Positions 15,656-25,513 are shown, counted from the stretch's first letter. The stretch: 64,000 nt of DNA from Prevotella sp. (GCA_017554105.1 JAFZIY010000031.1:186001-250000), one strand, 5' to 3'. The notes: a model not told the origin generated them from the sequence alone. Numbers and translations are program-made.

Positions 15656-17317
15656 ATGCTGAAACAACTCTATATCAAGAATTTCACGCTTATCGACGAA
15701 CTCGACATGACGTTCCGACCGGGTTTCTCGGTAATCACTGGCGAGACAGGAGCGGGAAAGAGTATCATTCTCGGGGCAATAGCGTTGCTGCTTGGGCAAC
15801 GTGCCGACTCAAAACAGATAAAGTCGGGTGCCGAGAAATGCACCATAGAAGCACATTTCGACCTCAGTCACTACGACTTGTTGCCTTTCTTCAAGGAGAA
15901 CGACATCGACTACGATGCCGACGACTGCATCTTGCGGCGCGAACTGACCGCCGCAGGCAAGAGCCGTGCGTTCATCAACGACACTCCGGTATCGCTCACA
16001 GCGATAAAAGAACTGGGACTGTCGCTCATCGACATTCACAGTCAGCACCAGAACCTGATGCTCCGCGAGGAGGACTTCCAACTCAGCGTGGTTGACATCA
16101 TAGCGAAGGACGAAAAGGCACTTGCCGAATACCAGAACACTTTCATCGAATATACGCAGGCAAGGAAACGACTGGAGCAGATGCGTCGGGACATAGAACA
16201 GAACGCGGAGAACGAGGACTTCATGCGTTTCCAACTCAACGAACTGCGTGAGGCTAATCTCAGCGAGGGTTTGCAGGAAGAACTGGAGCAGGAAAGTGAG
16301 ACGCTGAGTCATGTCGAAGACATCAAGGGTGCGTTGTATCAGGCAGAATCGCTCATAGGAGGTGACTCCGAACATACCGTCGTGGAAAGGATAAAGGAGG
16401 CAAGCCGTGCACTCTCCTCCATCGCCGATGTCTATGGAGAGGCGGCAGAGATGGCCGAAAGACTTGACAGTTGCGCCATAGAGATGAAGGACATCGGGCG
16501 CGACCTTAGTCAGAAAGCGGAGGACGTGGAGTTCGACCCGCAGCGCCTTGAGATTATCAACAACCAACTCGACACCATCTACTCGCTGCAAAAGAAGCAT
16601 CATGTGACCACCGTTGAGGAACTCATCTCCATAGCAGACAGTCTGGCAGAACAATTAAACAATATTGAGAACGGCGACGAACAACTGCAACAACTCTCTG
16701 AGGAGGTGGAACGACTGCACACAAAATGCATCGAGAAAGCGGCATCGCTGACAAAACAACGTCGCAAGGCTGCCACCACAATAGAGAAGGAGATGAAGGA
16801 ACGTCTTGTTCCACTGGGCATCCCCAAGGTACGCTTCAGCATAGCCATCGACGAGAAACCGCTGTCGGAGAACGGCGCCGACAAGGTGTCGTTCCTCTTC
16901 AGTGCTAACACAAGCACCGAGATGCGACCCGTTAGTGAGATAGCATCGGGTGGTGAGATAGCCCGTGTTATGCTGTCGATAAAGGCGATGATAAGCGGAG
17001 CGGTGAAACTACCCACCATCATCTTCGACGAGATAGACACTGGCGTGAGCGGTAAGATAGCCGAACAGATGGGTGCGATGATGAAGGAGATGGCCGACAG
17101 CGACCGTCAGGTGATAAGCATCACCCACCTGCCACAGATAGCATCGAAGGGTACCACGCACTATAAAGTATATAAGGAGGAGACCTCCAAGGGCACTGTC
17201 TCCACGATGACAATGCTCACCGACGACGAGCGGGTGCAGGAGATAGCACAGATGCTGAGCGGCAGCAACATCACCGAGGCCGCCATCAGTAACGCAAAGG
17301 AACTGCTAAAACAATGA
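15656..17317 (+). CDS. recN: DNA repair protein RecN
   Basis: A 553-residue SMC-like ATPase that acts in double-strand break repair. The Walker A motif GETGAGKS is at residues 29-36, followed by LLGQRADS. A long coiled coil runs about 150-370. The ABC signature is ASGGEIARVML and Walker B is IIFDEIDTGVSG (about 456-467). HLPQIAS follows as in the family. Length matches RecN. The start is 3 bases after DUF4835 and the stop overlaps the next gene by 4 bases (ATGA), so DUF4835, recN and the protease-like gene are translationally linked. Confidence 0.96.
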   Translation: MLKQLYIKNFTLIDELDMTFRPGFSVITGETGAGKSIILGAIALLLGQRADSKQIKSGAEKCTIEAHFDLSHYDLLPFFKENDIDYDADDCILRRELTAAGKSRAFINDTPVSLTAIKELGLSLIDIHSQHQNLMLREEDFQLSVVDIIAKDEKALAEYQNTFIEYTQARKRLEQMRRDIEQNAENEDFMRFQLNELREANLSEGLQEELEQESETLSHVEDIKGALYQAESLIGGDSEHTVVERIKEASRALSSIADVYGEAAEMAERLDSCAIEMKDIGRDLSQKAEDVEFDPQRLEIINNQLDTIYSLQKKHHVTTVEELISIADSLAEQLNNIENGDEQLQQLSEEVERLHTKCIEKAASLTKQRRKAATTIEKEMKERLVPLGIPKVRFSIAIDEKPLSENGADKVSFLFSANTSTEMRPVSEIASGGEIARVMLSIKAMISGAVKLPTIIFDEIDTGVSGKIAEQMGAMMKEMADSDRQVISITHLPQIASKGTTHYKVYKEETSKGTVSTMTMLTDDERVQEIAQMLSGSNITEAAISNAKELLKQ

Positions 17318-19029
17318 AGAACTTAAAAATGATAAAATTCAATAATTTAAAAAAACATCAATCGCAGGCCCTGAGATGGACCTTACTCATAGCGATGGCA
17401 CTGATGCCATTGTTCATTAACGCACAGCCCGCAGCAGTGAAGAACGCCAGTAAGGCTGTGTTCACACTCACCACGTTCAAGGCCGACGGCTCACTACTCG
17501 CCTCCTCTCACGGCGTCTTCGTGGGGAAAAACGGCGAGGCGATAAGTCAGTTGAAGCCATTCGAGGGTGCAGCGAGTGCTGTGGTCATCGACAACAGCGG
17601 CAAGAAAATGAACGTTGTGAGGATATTAGGTGCTAACGACATCTATGATGTGGTGAAGTTCCGCGTTGACGGAAAGACCACTCCCGCCACCCTTGCCTCA
17701 CGTCAGGAGCAGGCTGGCGCCAAAGTGTGGATTGTGGGCTATGCGAAAGGCTCGGCAGTGCCCGAGGAGAATAGCGTGAAGAATGTCGAGACATTCAACA
17801 CCTCCTATCCTTATTATATATTATCACAGTCGACACCCGAGGCTAATGCCTCCTGTCCGCTGGTGAATGCCTCGGGCGAAGTGCTCGCATTGGTGCAGCC
17901 ATCGCTGACATCAAGCGAGACACACGCTACAAGTGCACAGTTTGCCAACAGCCTAACGGTGAGCGGACTGTCGCAGAACGACCCCGTGCTGCGTCGCATA
18001 GGCATCATTGCAGCACTGCCACAAGACTATCAGCAGGCACAGATAGCACTGGTAATGGCATCGCAGATGCTCGACGAGAAGAGTTATGACGAACTGATAG
18101 ACGACTTCATCGCACAGTTCCCCAACTATGCCGACGGCTATCAGGCACGGGCACAACGGGAGATGCTGAAGGGAATGTTCAGCGAGGCAGATAAAGACAT
18201 ACAGACAGCCATCAGCAAGGCAACCGACAAGGCCGATGCCCATTTCGCCTACGCGAAACTCATCTATGATAAAGAGGTGGGAATGAAAGACCAGCCATAC
18301 GCCGCGTGGAGTCTTGACAAGGTAGTGGAAGAGGCGCAGAAAGCCTATGACCTCAACCACCAGCCGTTATATCAGCACCTTATTTATCAGGCTCTGTTTG
18401 CACAGGACAAGTATCAAGAGGCCTACGACGGCTTCATGTCTCTCACAAAGTCCAACTTCAACAATCCGGAACTGTTCTACGAGGCAGCAGTATGCAAGAA
18501 ACAGATGCAGGCACCGACAGACGAGATAATTGCACTTCTCGACAGTGCCGTGGCGAACACCGACACACTGCGATTCAACGAGGCAGCACCCTTCTTCATG
18601 GCTCGTGCCAATATTGAGAACGAGGCAGGACGCTACCGTGACGCCGCATTAGACTATGCACGCGTGGAGATACTTATGAGGGGAAGGATGAGTGCCGACT
18701 TCTACTACACGCGCGAACAAGTGGAGATTAAGGCGAAACTTTACCAGCAGGCAATTGCCGACATCAACCGCGCCATAGCACTCGACTCACAAGAGCCCAT
18801 GTACTATGCCGAGAAGTCCTCGCTGCTGTTGCGCCTCAACAAGCCCGAGGAGGCAGTGGATGCGGCACGGCAATGTGTGGACATAGCCCCCGACTACGAC
18901 GAAGGACACCTTGTCCTCGGCATGGCACTCATCCAGAACGGCAACAAATCAGAGGGATTGCAGCACCTGCAACGAGCGAAAGAACTCGGAAACGCACAGG
19001 CAGACGACCTTATCCAAAAGTATCAGTAG
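17314..19029 (+). CDS. Exported TPR protein with degenerate trypsin-like domain
   Basis: A 571-residue protein. An uncleaved leader of about 20 residues precedes a hydrophobic segment (LLIAMALMPLFINAQ), which is a signal peptide or anchor. Residues about 40-220 resemble a chymotrypsin-like (S1C/DegP-type) domain: the opening SSHGVFVGKNGEAIS and the later ASCPLVNASGEVLAL correspond to the SGFFI..G.ILT and GNSGGPLVN..GEVIGI blocks of HtrA proteases. The catalytic His (expected in T-N-x-H) and the nucleophile Ser (GNSGGP became NASCPL) are not present in those blocks, so it is probably inactive. Residues about 240-571 form tandem TPR repeats (e.g. AIADINRAIALDSQEPMYY, EAVDAARQCVDIAPDYDEG). It is likely a periplasmic or envelope scaffold. 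It overlaps recN by 4 bases. Confidence 0.75.
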   Translation: MKNLKMIKFNNLKKHQSQALRWTLLIAMALMPLFINAQPAAVKNASKAVFTLTTFKADGSLLASSHGVFVGKNGEAISQLKPFEGAASAVVIDNSGKKMNVVRILGANDIYDVVKFRVDGKTTPATLASRQEQAGAKVWIVGYAKGSAVPEENSVKNVETFNTSYPYYILSQSTPEANASCPLVNASGEVLALVQPSLTSSETHATSAQFANSLTVSGLSQNDPVLRRIGIIAALPQDYQQAQIALVMASQMLDEKSYDELIDDFIAQFPNYADGYQARAQREMLKGMFSEADKDIQTAISKATDKADAHFAYAKLIYDKEVGMKDQPYAAWSLDKVVEEAQKAYDLNHQPLYQHLIYQALFAQDKYQEAYDGFMSLTKSNFNNPELFYEAAVCKKQMQAPTDEIIALLDSAVANTDTLRFNEAAPFFMARANIENEAGRYRDAALDYARVEILMRGRMSADFYYTREQVEIKAKLYQQAIADINRAIALDSQEPMYYAEKSSLLLRLNKPEEAVDAARQCVDIAPDYDEGHLVLGMALIQNGNKSEGLQHLQRAKELGNAQADDLIQKYQ

Positions 19030-19098
19030 CCTACTAAAAACATTTAAAAGAATACCAGACAGGACTTCCTGCTATGGTAGTCTCCTGACCAAATCGTT

Positions 19099-19533
19099 AT
19101 GAGACACAAGGTATACGTAGCAAGTAGTTGGCGCAACGGGTATTACCCTGAGGTGGTAGCAAAGTTGAGGGAGGCAGGACATGACGTCTATGACTTCCGC
19201 AATCCACCATCGGGTGATCCCGGGTTTAAGTGGAGCAGCGTGAGCGAAGACTATATGGTGTGGACGCCTGAGCAATATCGTGATATGCTACGGCATCCCA
19301 AGGCTGAACGACAGTTCCACAACGACATTGTAGCGATGGAGGCTTGCGACGTTTGTGTGCTTGTATTGCCCTGTGGTCGTAGTGCCCACACCGAGGCGGG
19401 ATGGTTTGCAGGTAAAGGAAAGAAGGTTCTGGCATATATCCCTGAACGACAAGAGCCGGAACTGATGTACAAGTTGTTCAGCACTGTATGTTGTTCGATA
19501 GAGGAACTGATTAACGAATTGAATAAAGATTAA
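19099..19533 (+). CDS. Nucleoside 2-deoxyribosyltransferase-like protein
   Basis: A 144-residue cytosolic protein with a Rossmann-like start (KVYVASSWRNGYYPEVV), the conserved pattern of nucleoside 2-deoxyribosyltransferases, and the catalytic-type block DVCVLVLPCGRSAHTEAGWFAG, in which Glu99 corresponds to the nucleophile. Many Bacteroidetes and phage proteins of this superfamily have unknown substrates. An NAD- or nucleotide-cleaving activity in the TIR/DRT relatives is also possible. It is a solitary gene, 69 bases after the TPR protein. Confidence 0.7.
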   Translation: MRHKVYVASSWRNGYYPEVVAKLREAGHDVYDFRNPPSGDPGFKWSSVSEDYMVWTPEQYRDMLRHPKAERQFHNDIVAMEACDVCVLVLPCGRSAHTEAGWFAGKGKKVLAYIPERQEPELMYKLFSTVCCSIEELINELNKD

Positions 19534-19588
19534 TAATGTGATTTGAAAAAATATACCCGCAAATATATTTTTTCTCGTTGTTTTCTTG

Positions 19589-19617
19589 TTTGGAATTGTG
19601 TTTTTTGTCTATATTTG
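19589..19617 (+). promoter_or_regulatory. Promoter of the alpha/beta hydrolase gene
   Basis: TTTG (19589-19592), 17 bases, TATATTTG (19610-19617), with the ATG 36 bases downstream. Confidence 0.6.
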
Positions 19618-19652
19618 CAGTCTAAAAACCTATTATATTAGCAGTCTAAAAA

Positions 19653-20711
19653 ATGATTATGAAAAAGTTATTAATGACAGCGATGATGGTCGCTGCAAGT
19701 GTAGGTCTGGCGAATGCTCAGACAACCCAAAGACAAGTAGTGGAAGGCGGTGGTACAGGACCGTTTAAGTCGGAAGTGGTGGGTGATGAATCATGCCCTG
19801 GCTTCACGGTGTATCGCCCTCAGAACCTGAAGGAAGTGGTGGCAAAACAGGGTAAGTTGCCCGTGATTGTCTATGCCAATGGGGCATGTTATAACAACAA
19901 TGTGGAGATGCGACTGCTGTTGAGCGAGGTGGCATCTTACGGCTATGTGGCTGCCGCCATCGGTCCGTACGACGAGGAAGACGTGATGGCACAGTGGAGA
20001 GGTGTGCTGAAAGCCTCTTATCCTGAAACCAAAGGCGAGGTGATTATGGCAAACGGCGAGAAGATACAGCCATATACCCCCGAAGAGATAAAGGAACAAC
20101 AGAAAGAACTGGAGCAGAGGATAAAGGAAATGCAGGAAAAAGAAAAGAATGGTGAGGAGCAGACTCCCCCACCTTTCATCCAGACCTATCCCAGAATGTT
20201 GCTGGAGGTGCTTGACTGGCTGATTGACCAGAATGCCACAGCAGACTCTGAATACTATCACTGTCTCGACCTCGACCATGTGGCAGCGATGGGACAGTCG
20301 TGCGGTGGTGCACAGGTGTTGGGTGTTGCCCACGACCCACGCATCAAGACCTGTGTGATGCTGAACTCCGGTATCGGTGATATGAGTATGATGGGTTCTA
20401 CGAAAGAGTCACTGAAGAACCTTCACACACCGATGTTCTACATGATAGGTGGTCCTGGCGACATCGCATACGAGAACGCGCAGTTGGATTATGAGCGCAT
20501 AGCCGACGACATCCCTGTGGTGATGCTGAACTCTAAGGATGGTCATAGCGGCACCTACTACGAGAAGCATGGTGGCAACTATGCCAAGGCCGTGGTGAAG
20601 TGGCTCGACTGGCAGTTGAAAGGCAAGAAGGAACAGTCGGCCCTCTTCCTCAATGAGGATTACCTGAAAAAGGCATTCCCTGAATGGACAGGTGTTAGAA
20701 AGAATTTCTAA
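19653..20711 (+). CDS. Secreted alpha/beta hydrolase
   Basis: A 352-residue protein with signal peptide (KKLLMTAMMVAASVGLANAQ). A second start at 19659 would also give a good signal. The alpha/beta-hydrolase features are GTGPFKSEVV and LPVIVYANGACYNNN early (oxyanion loop region), the nucleophile elbow AMGQSCGGAQ with Ser216, an acid near GGPGDIAYENAQLDY, and His298 in KDGHSGTYY. An unusual Lys/Glu-rich insertion (about 145-175, KEQQKELEQRIKEMQEKEK) would form a helical arm over the active site. It is closest in outline to the chlorophyllase/PET-hydrolase-like and acetylxylan-esterase-like clades. The substrate is unknown, but an extracellular ester or polysaccharide decoration is plausible. 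Confidence 0.82.
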   Translation: MIMKKLLMTAMMVAASVGLANAQTTQRQVVEGGGTGPFKSEVVGDESCPGFTVYRPQNLKEVVAKQGKLPVIVYANGACYNNNVEMRLLLSEVASYGYVAAAIGPYDEEDVMAQWRGVLKASYPETKGEVIMANGEKIQPYTPEEIKEQQKELEQRIKEMQEKEKNGEEQTPPPFIQTYPRMLLEVLDWLIDQNATADSEYYHCLDLDHVAAMGQSCGGAQVLGVAHDPRIKTCVMLNSGIGDMSMMGSTKESLKNLHTPMFYMIGGPGDIAYENAQLDYERIADDIPVVMLNSKDGHSGTYYEKHGGNYAKAVVKWLDWQLKGKKEQSALFLNEDYLKKAFPEWTGVRKNF

Positions 20712-20726
20712 AGATCATTACTTTTA

Positions 20727-20767
20727 AATGAAACGCCACCCAAAATATTTGGGTGGCGTTTCATTTT
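20727..20767. terminator. Bidirectional terminator
   Basis: AAATGAAACGCCACCCAA / TTGGGTGGCGTTTCATTT, an 18-base perfect stem, between the convergent hydrolase and GLUG/LRR protein genes. Confidence 0.85.
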
Positions 20768-20782
20768 GGTATACCTATTATC

Positions 20783-23700
20783 CTATTTCACCACATACTT
20801 CTTTCCTTCTCTTATATAGATGCCGCGCTGTTTCGGGTGTCCGTTGATGCGACGTCCATCAAGAGTGTACCACTGACCTTGTTCATTAAACTTTGTACTC
20901 TGGTCGTCGGTAAGGCTTTCTATTCCTGTTGGATCGTCGTCAATGATGCTGAACAGCAGATACGGACTGGCATTGGTCACCCACTCGTAAGTAAGGTATG
21001 CTCGATATGGTGGTATTGGCGCAGTGCCCTTGTAGTAGAAGAAACCGAGAGTGCCTGCGCTGTTGCGTCCAAGTGTCAGGATGCTACCCCTGTCTGCATC
21101 GCTCTGATATACCTCCATTCCATCGCGTCCCACACCATTGAGTTGGTTTTCATACATGTTCCACGGCTGCAATGACTCTTCGAGAGGGAAGAGGCGGTAG
21201 GTGCCTGACTCGTCGGCGAAGATAACTATTGGCGAACGGTTGGGTATCTGGTTGTTCATCCTCTTCAGGTATGCCTCCTTCTCTTCCTTGTTCGATGAGG
21301 TGACAATATATGCCTTGAGACCTGACGGCAGTTCGGTGTCGAAACCTATGTACATGGTGGCTGCCTTGGCAGACCCTACCTTCAGAGGATAGTAGCAGTG
21401 CAGTTTGCCTGCATCGGCATACTCCTCCCATGACTCGTCGTCAAGATACTCGTTATAGAGCACGCTGCCATATGTGGCATCGCTGATATATACATCCACA
21501 AGACCAATACCATTGGTGAAGATACCATTTTCATTGAGATAGGCAACGGTGCTATAGTCGGAAGTGTCGAAGAATATCTTACCAACACTACCAGAAATGT
21601 CGTACACGGCTCCAGTGTTTATCTCCTCTATTACACCAGGAATGATAATCTCCTCTGCTATCCTTCCGTTAGGGAAGGCTACAAGACCATTGTTGCTGTC
21701 GAAGAGGATGCCCTCGCGCGACTCAAACTTAGTATTGAACGGATCCACAAAGATACTGTCGATTACGGAACCTGCGAAGGCACCAGGCTCTATGGTAGAG
21801 ACCTTAGCAGGCAGGGTAATGGCCTTAATATTTGTCATAGAGAATGGACGTGTACCATTGCCTGTTAGACTTGGGTCACCACTGATGGTCTGCAAGTTAT
21901 AGGGCAGTCGCACTTCTTCCAGATTGCTCAAGCCGCTGAGCTGTGTGGTAAGGTTTGTCACCGCCTTGAAGAATCGGAACTCAGGGAACTTAACAATCTT
22001 TTGTGCCTCGAGTTGTACATCAGCGGCAGTAAATGCAGTAAGCGTCTGTTCAGTAGTTATTGCACTGATTTCCGCCAGTGACAGTTTTCCGTCACCGCTT
22101 GTGTCAAAAGCTTTCACACAAGCCTTTCTTGCATGCTCGTCAACGAAGGTGATACCTCGTTGTATGTCCCCGTCGTTAGTACGCAAAGGAATATAGTAGA
22201 ACGACTTGTCCAAAGAGGCACAAAGAACTTCCATCGGAGTTATCAACTCGTTATTTGAGGCTATCGCCCCCATTGTGGTTGCTGGTGCTACGATGCCTAG
22301 TTCGCTATCAGCCTCGAAATAATCTGTCTCGTGAAGGTTCGTCCATGTGGCCGCACCTGGTTCAAACTCCAGCATCTTCGTGAACCCCATAAGGTAGTTG
22401 TTGGCGGAGTTCGTTGCGGTGTTGAACTCATAGTTGTTGTCTGTTCGCACAGGCACCATCATGAGTTTGGCGATATCGGTATTAGCAAACGTCTTAAGCG
22501 TTGGGAAGTAGTTGCGTGTCCAAGTCCATCGGTCGCGTTTACCCAGAGCTGCACCAATCTCATCGAGAGTCTGTCCAGTATTGCCTGGCTCATAGCCCTT
22601 CAACCAATAGCAATCTTTCACGGCAGAGAGATTGTTCGTGCTCTCGTCGGCAGATGAGAACATCGTTGGTGATACCGCCAGACAGTTCTGTACTTTACCC
22701 ATGTTGGAGGCGCTTGGGTCGTAAGCAACAAATGGTGTGAAATAGTCTGAGGTCGTGGTAAGCGGGGTGACTGCTGAGATACAGTCTTCCACCGTTCCAC
22801 CAGATATCACGTATGTGCAGATACCTCCACAAGGTCTGCCAACAGCATTGACGCCCTGTACTATGCAGTTGGTGATGGAGCCTGCCACATAGCTTGCTAT
22901 AATACCATAGAAGGTTGGCAGTTCATAATTAGTCCTTGTTCCATTGACAACAGACGGTTCGGGGGCGATCCATGTATCCACCACCGCGAGGTTGTTGACG
23001 GAACCATATTGACCGACATAACCGAAGAGTGAGAAATATTTGCGTTCGGTGGTAGGTGGGGTTGAGCAATAGTCATAAAGGTACAATCCCGAGATGGTAT
23101 GTCCGTCACCATTATAATTCGCTTTCCACGAACACTCGTCCGTCTCCCAGTCAGCAGTTACATTCCTTTGAGGATTTGCGGGAGTCTTAAAGCACGCAGC
23201 GGTAATCAGCGTGTTGTTGCCTGTGCTCTTGGTGATGGTGATATTGCACAGTTGCTTATAGAACTTTCCCGTCTGATTGCTCTTAATGGCGTGATAGAGT
23301 TGTGATGCATTCTTGATGATGAACGGATCACCCGCCGTTCCCGTTCCTGCTGCATAACCAGTGGCCTCGCTGCCGTCCCATTCCTTATCAATGGTGGAGT
23401 TAAGACCAAGGTATTTCGTTCCACTTATAAAGGCAGGACGGTTGTAGGTAACGGACTTCTTCTTTACCGTTGCTGTTGTGGTGACAAAGCAGGTACCGTT
23501 GTTATAGGCTGTTGCCGTCTTATCCTTAACCTTGATAACGTCCGTCTCAGGGAAGAAACTCTCGCAGGTCATGATGATGCTGCGGCCCGTGAGCTTTTCA
23601 TCCCAGTTGTAGGTCTTTGTCGGTGCCGACAGCGTTGACACGAAGTCATCGGCATTGTCACCCTTGACAAAGCTCACAGGCATGGCACATAGCATCGTTC

Positions 23701-25513
23701 CAGAATAATACACCGTGCTGTGCATGTTTACTGCATCGGTTGCCCAAAAGTCGAATAGTTTCGCCAGTCTTTCGTTGCTATAGCTCCTCTGAGTATAGTT
23801 AGTATAGTATGTTGCCTGACTGCCATGGTTCTCGTAGAAGATAGGATAATAGCCCTTTTCCAGTCGGTAGCCAAAAACATCGGGTTCGGTATCGCCAGCA
23901 TTAAGGCTTGATACCTTGGTTATGTCGCCTGATGTCAGTTCCGCTGTGGTCAGTCCTATGACAGACTGTCCTCCATCCATACTGCCTGGTACGGCATAGC
24001 CACTAAACAGCATTTTGTCATAATAGCAATAGGTCACCGTAGAAGTTCTCTTGTCACCCACCTTTCCCACGATGGCACTTGGCAGACGGTCGTTTAGGGT
24101 ATTGTAGGTATAGTCCTCGTTTGTTATTGTTCCGAGTAGCAGACAGCGTGTTATATGCTCGTAATCATCGTTCCATTCCAACTGCCCACATATTCCTCCG
24201 ACGTAATTCTTGTCTGGACCCGACGAGGCAACTCCTGTGGTTTGTCCCTTCTCGTCTATAATCTTATTACTACCGTCGAGGTGTCCGCTGAACGAACAAC
24301 ACTCTATTTTCCCATATTTAGAGAAATCTGTATTCGGACCGCTTTCCATAATGCCAGCAATACCGCCCACATTACCCTTCGCCTTTATAAGCATCGTACT
24401 TCCGCAGGCACATATGGCAGAATATGGTTGCATATAGCCGCATATTCCTCCCACATGATGTACGACTGTTGTGTTATCGGCAAAGCTACATCTGATGGAA
24501 CCCATCGAGACACAGGCATAGGCTCTCTCGCTTTCCTCCATCTGTCCCACGATACCGCCAATCTTTACCGGGCGATTAATGTTGTCATTGCATGTGATGG
24601 TGGCGTTGGCGATACAATCGTATAGGCATTTGCCATCATTGCCATTGTATTTGTTATATAGTCCGTTGTTGACGCCGCAGATACCACCGACATAATCGCA
24701 GTTTGCGGTGTTGATAGTGATATCGGTTGTAGAGTGGAGAATACCCAAGATGTCGAATTGTCCGCAGATGCCGCCTACGGCAAAAGCCGAGTTGTCGTTA
24801 CCCTTTGCAGAGATGCTACCACTCACCGTCACATCGTCAATAGCATGGGTTACATAGTGGTCAGAGTTGTTTTCTTTATAGGTTCCGCGATACCAGAGAT
24901 CACCGCCACCAGAGTTGGTAGTCTTGGTCGCCGTATTACCACAAAGTGCTCCCACGAAATAGTATTCCGTGGCAGATGACGATGAGAGGTCCACGTTGAT
25001 GCTGACATCCTCCAACTGAAGGTGCGATACATTACCATCGAGCATTCCAAACAGACCGAACAGCTTTGCGTCGCTGGCAGATGATACGTTGATATACATG
25101 CCGCTTATCTTATGCTTCTGTTCAGCCTTGAAGCCATTGGTGGCATAGTCCTTCAGGTCCATACCCAGAAATAGTCCGTTGAAACGGTTAAGTGGATTAT
25201 ATCCTATGGGAACCCATTGCACACGCAGTCCGTCAACCTCCTTGTTCAGGTTGATATCTGCGGTTAGCACTACCACTTTGTTCTTATATGAATTCTCGCC
25301 ACTGTTCACCTCGTATGCCAACTGAGCCAACTGTCCCGGTGTGCTTATCTCATAAGGATTATCCATACTTCCGTCGCCCACCGTGATAGCCTCGCGGTAC
25401 TCATACCATGTATGACCCGTAAAGTCTGCAGGGGCGGAAGTCTGCGCCACTGCGTGGCTAAATGATAAACTATAAATTATAAATGATAATGCTATCAGAT
25501 ATTTTGTCTTCAT
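20783..25513 (-). CDS. Giant surface protein: GLUG repeats, EF-hand, BspA-type LRRs, sorting tail (locus A)
   Basis: A 1,576-residue exported protein. The signal peptide's hydrophobic core (LSFIIYSLSFSHA) is encoded by heptanucleotide repeats. Residues about 30-600 and again about 720-1,020 are GLUG-type beta-helix repeats (e.g. VGGICGQ, IGGIVGQM, GGIAGIMES), each block preceded by a start such as DNPYEISTPGQLAQLAYEV or GDPFIIKNASQLYHAIKSN. Residues about 1,133-1,145 hold an EF-hand/dockerin-like loop (DTSGDGKLSLAE). About 1,200-1,305 are BspA-like LRR_5 repeats. The C-terminus (WYTLDGRRINGHPKQRGIYIREGKKYVVK, final 30 residues) has the Gly-Arg-Arg ... GIYI ... GKK.VVK pattern of Prevotella surface-protein tails, probably recognised by type IX secretion. 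It is the last gene of locus A, 14 bases after the 1,675-residue gene, and has a homologue at 50409-54929. The role in adhesion or matrix is inference. Confidence 0.82.
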   Translation of the reverse strand: MKTKYLIALSFIIYSLSFSHAVAQTSAPADFTGHTWYEYREAITVGDGSMDNPYEISTPGQLAQLAYEVNSGENSYKNKVVVLTADINLNKEVDGLRVQWVPIGYNPLNRFNGLFLGMDLKDYATNGFKAEQKHKISGMYINVSSASDAKLFGLFGMLDGNVSHLQLEDVSINVDLSSSSATEYYFVGALCGNTATKTTNSGGGDLWYRGTYKENNSDHYVTHAIDDVTVSGSISAKGNDNSAFAVGGICGQFDILGILHSTTDITINTANCDYVGGICGVNNGLYNKYNGNDGKCLYDCIANATITCNDNINRPVKIGGIVGQMEESERAYACVSMGSIRCSFADNTTVVHHVGGICGYMQPYSAICACGSTMLIKAKGNVGGIAGIMESGPNTDFSKYGKIECCSFSGHLDGSNKIIDEKGQTTGVASSGPDKNYVGGICGQLEWNDDYEHITRCLLLGTITNEDYTYNTLNDRLPSAIVGKVGDKRTSTVTYCYYDKMLFSGYAVPGSMDGGQSVIGLTTAELTSGDITKVSSLNAGDTEPDVFGYRLEKGYYPIFYENHGSQATYYTNYTQRSYSNERLAKLFDFWATDAVNMHSTVYYSGTMLCAMPVSFVKGDNADDFVSTLSAPTKTYNWDEKLTGRSIIMTCESFFPETDVIKVKDKTATAYNNGTCFVTTTATVKKKSVTYNRPAFISGTKYLGLNSTIDKEWDGSEATGYAAGTGTAGDPFIIKNASQLYHAIKSNQTGKFYKQLCNITITKSTGNNTLITAACFKTPANPQRNVTADWETDECSWKANYNGDGHTISGLYLYDYCSTPPTTERKYFSLFGYVGQYGSVNNLAVVDTWIAPEPSVVNGTRTNYELPTFYGIIASYVAGSITNCIVQGVNAVGRPCGGICTYVISGGTVEDCISAVTPLTTTSDYFTPFVAYDPSASNMGKVQNCLAVSPTMFSSADESTNNLSAVKDCYWLKGYEPGNTGQTLDEIGAALGKRDRWTWTRNYFPTLKTFANTDIAKLMMVPVRTDNNYEFNTATNSANNYLMGFTKMLEFEPGAATWTNLHETDYFEADSELGIVAPATTMGAIASNNELITPMEVLCASLDKSFYYIPLRTNDGDIQRGITFVDEHARKACVKAFDTSGDGKLSLAEISAITTEQTLTAFTAADVQLEAQKIVKFPEFRFFKAVTNLTTQLSGLSNLEEVRLPYNLQTISGDPSLTGNGTRPFSMTNIKAITLPAKVSTIEPGAFAGSVIDSIFVDPFNTKFESREGILFDSNNGLVAFPNGRIAEEIIIPGVIEEINTGAVYDISGSVGKIFFDTSDYSTVAYLNENGIFTNGIGLVDVYISDATYGSVLYNEYLDDESWEEYADAGKLHCYYPLKVGSAKAATMYIGFDTELPSGLKAYIVTSSNKEEKEAYLKRMNNQIPNRSPIVIFADESGTYRLFPLEESLQPWNMYENQLNGVGRDGMEVYQSDADRGSILTLGRNSAGTLGFFYYKGTAPIPPYRAYLTYEWVTNASPYLLFSIIDDDPTGIESLTDDQSTKFNEQGQWYTLDGRRINGHPKQRGIYIREGKKYVVK
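25460..25487. repeat. Heptanucleotide repeat inside a signal peptide
   Basis: AAATGAT / AAACTAT / AAATTAT / AAATGAT in tandem. On the minus strand these encode the hydrophobic core of the signal peptide of the GLUG/LRR protein. Confidence 0.75.
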
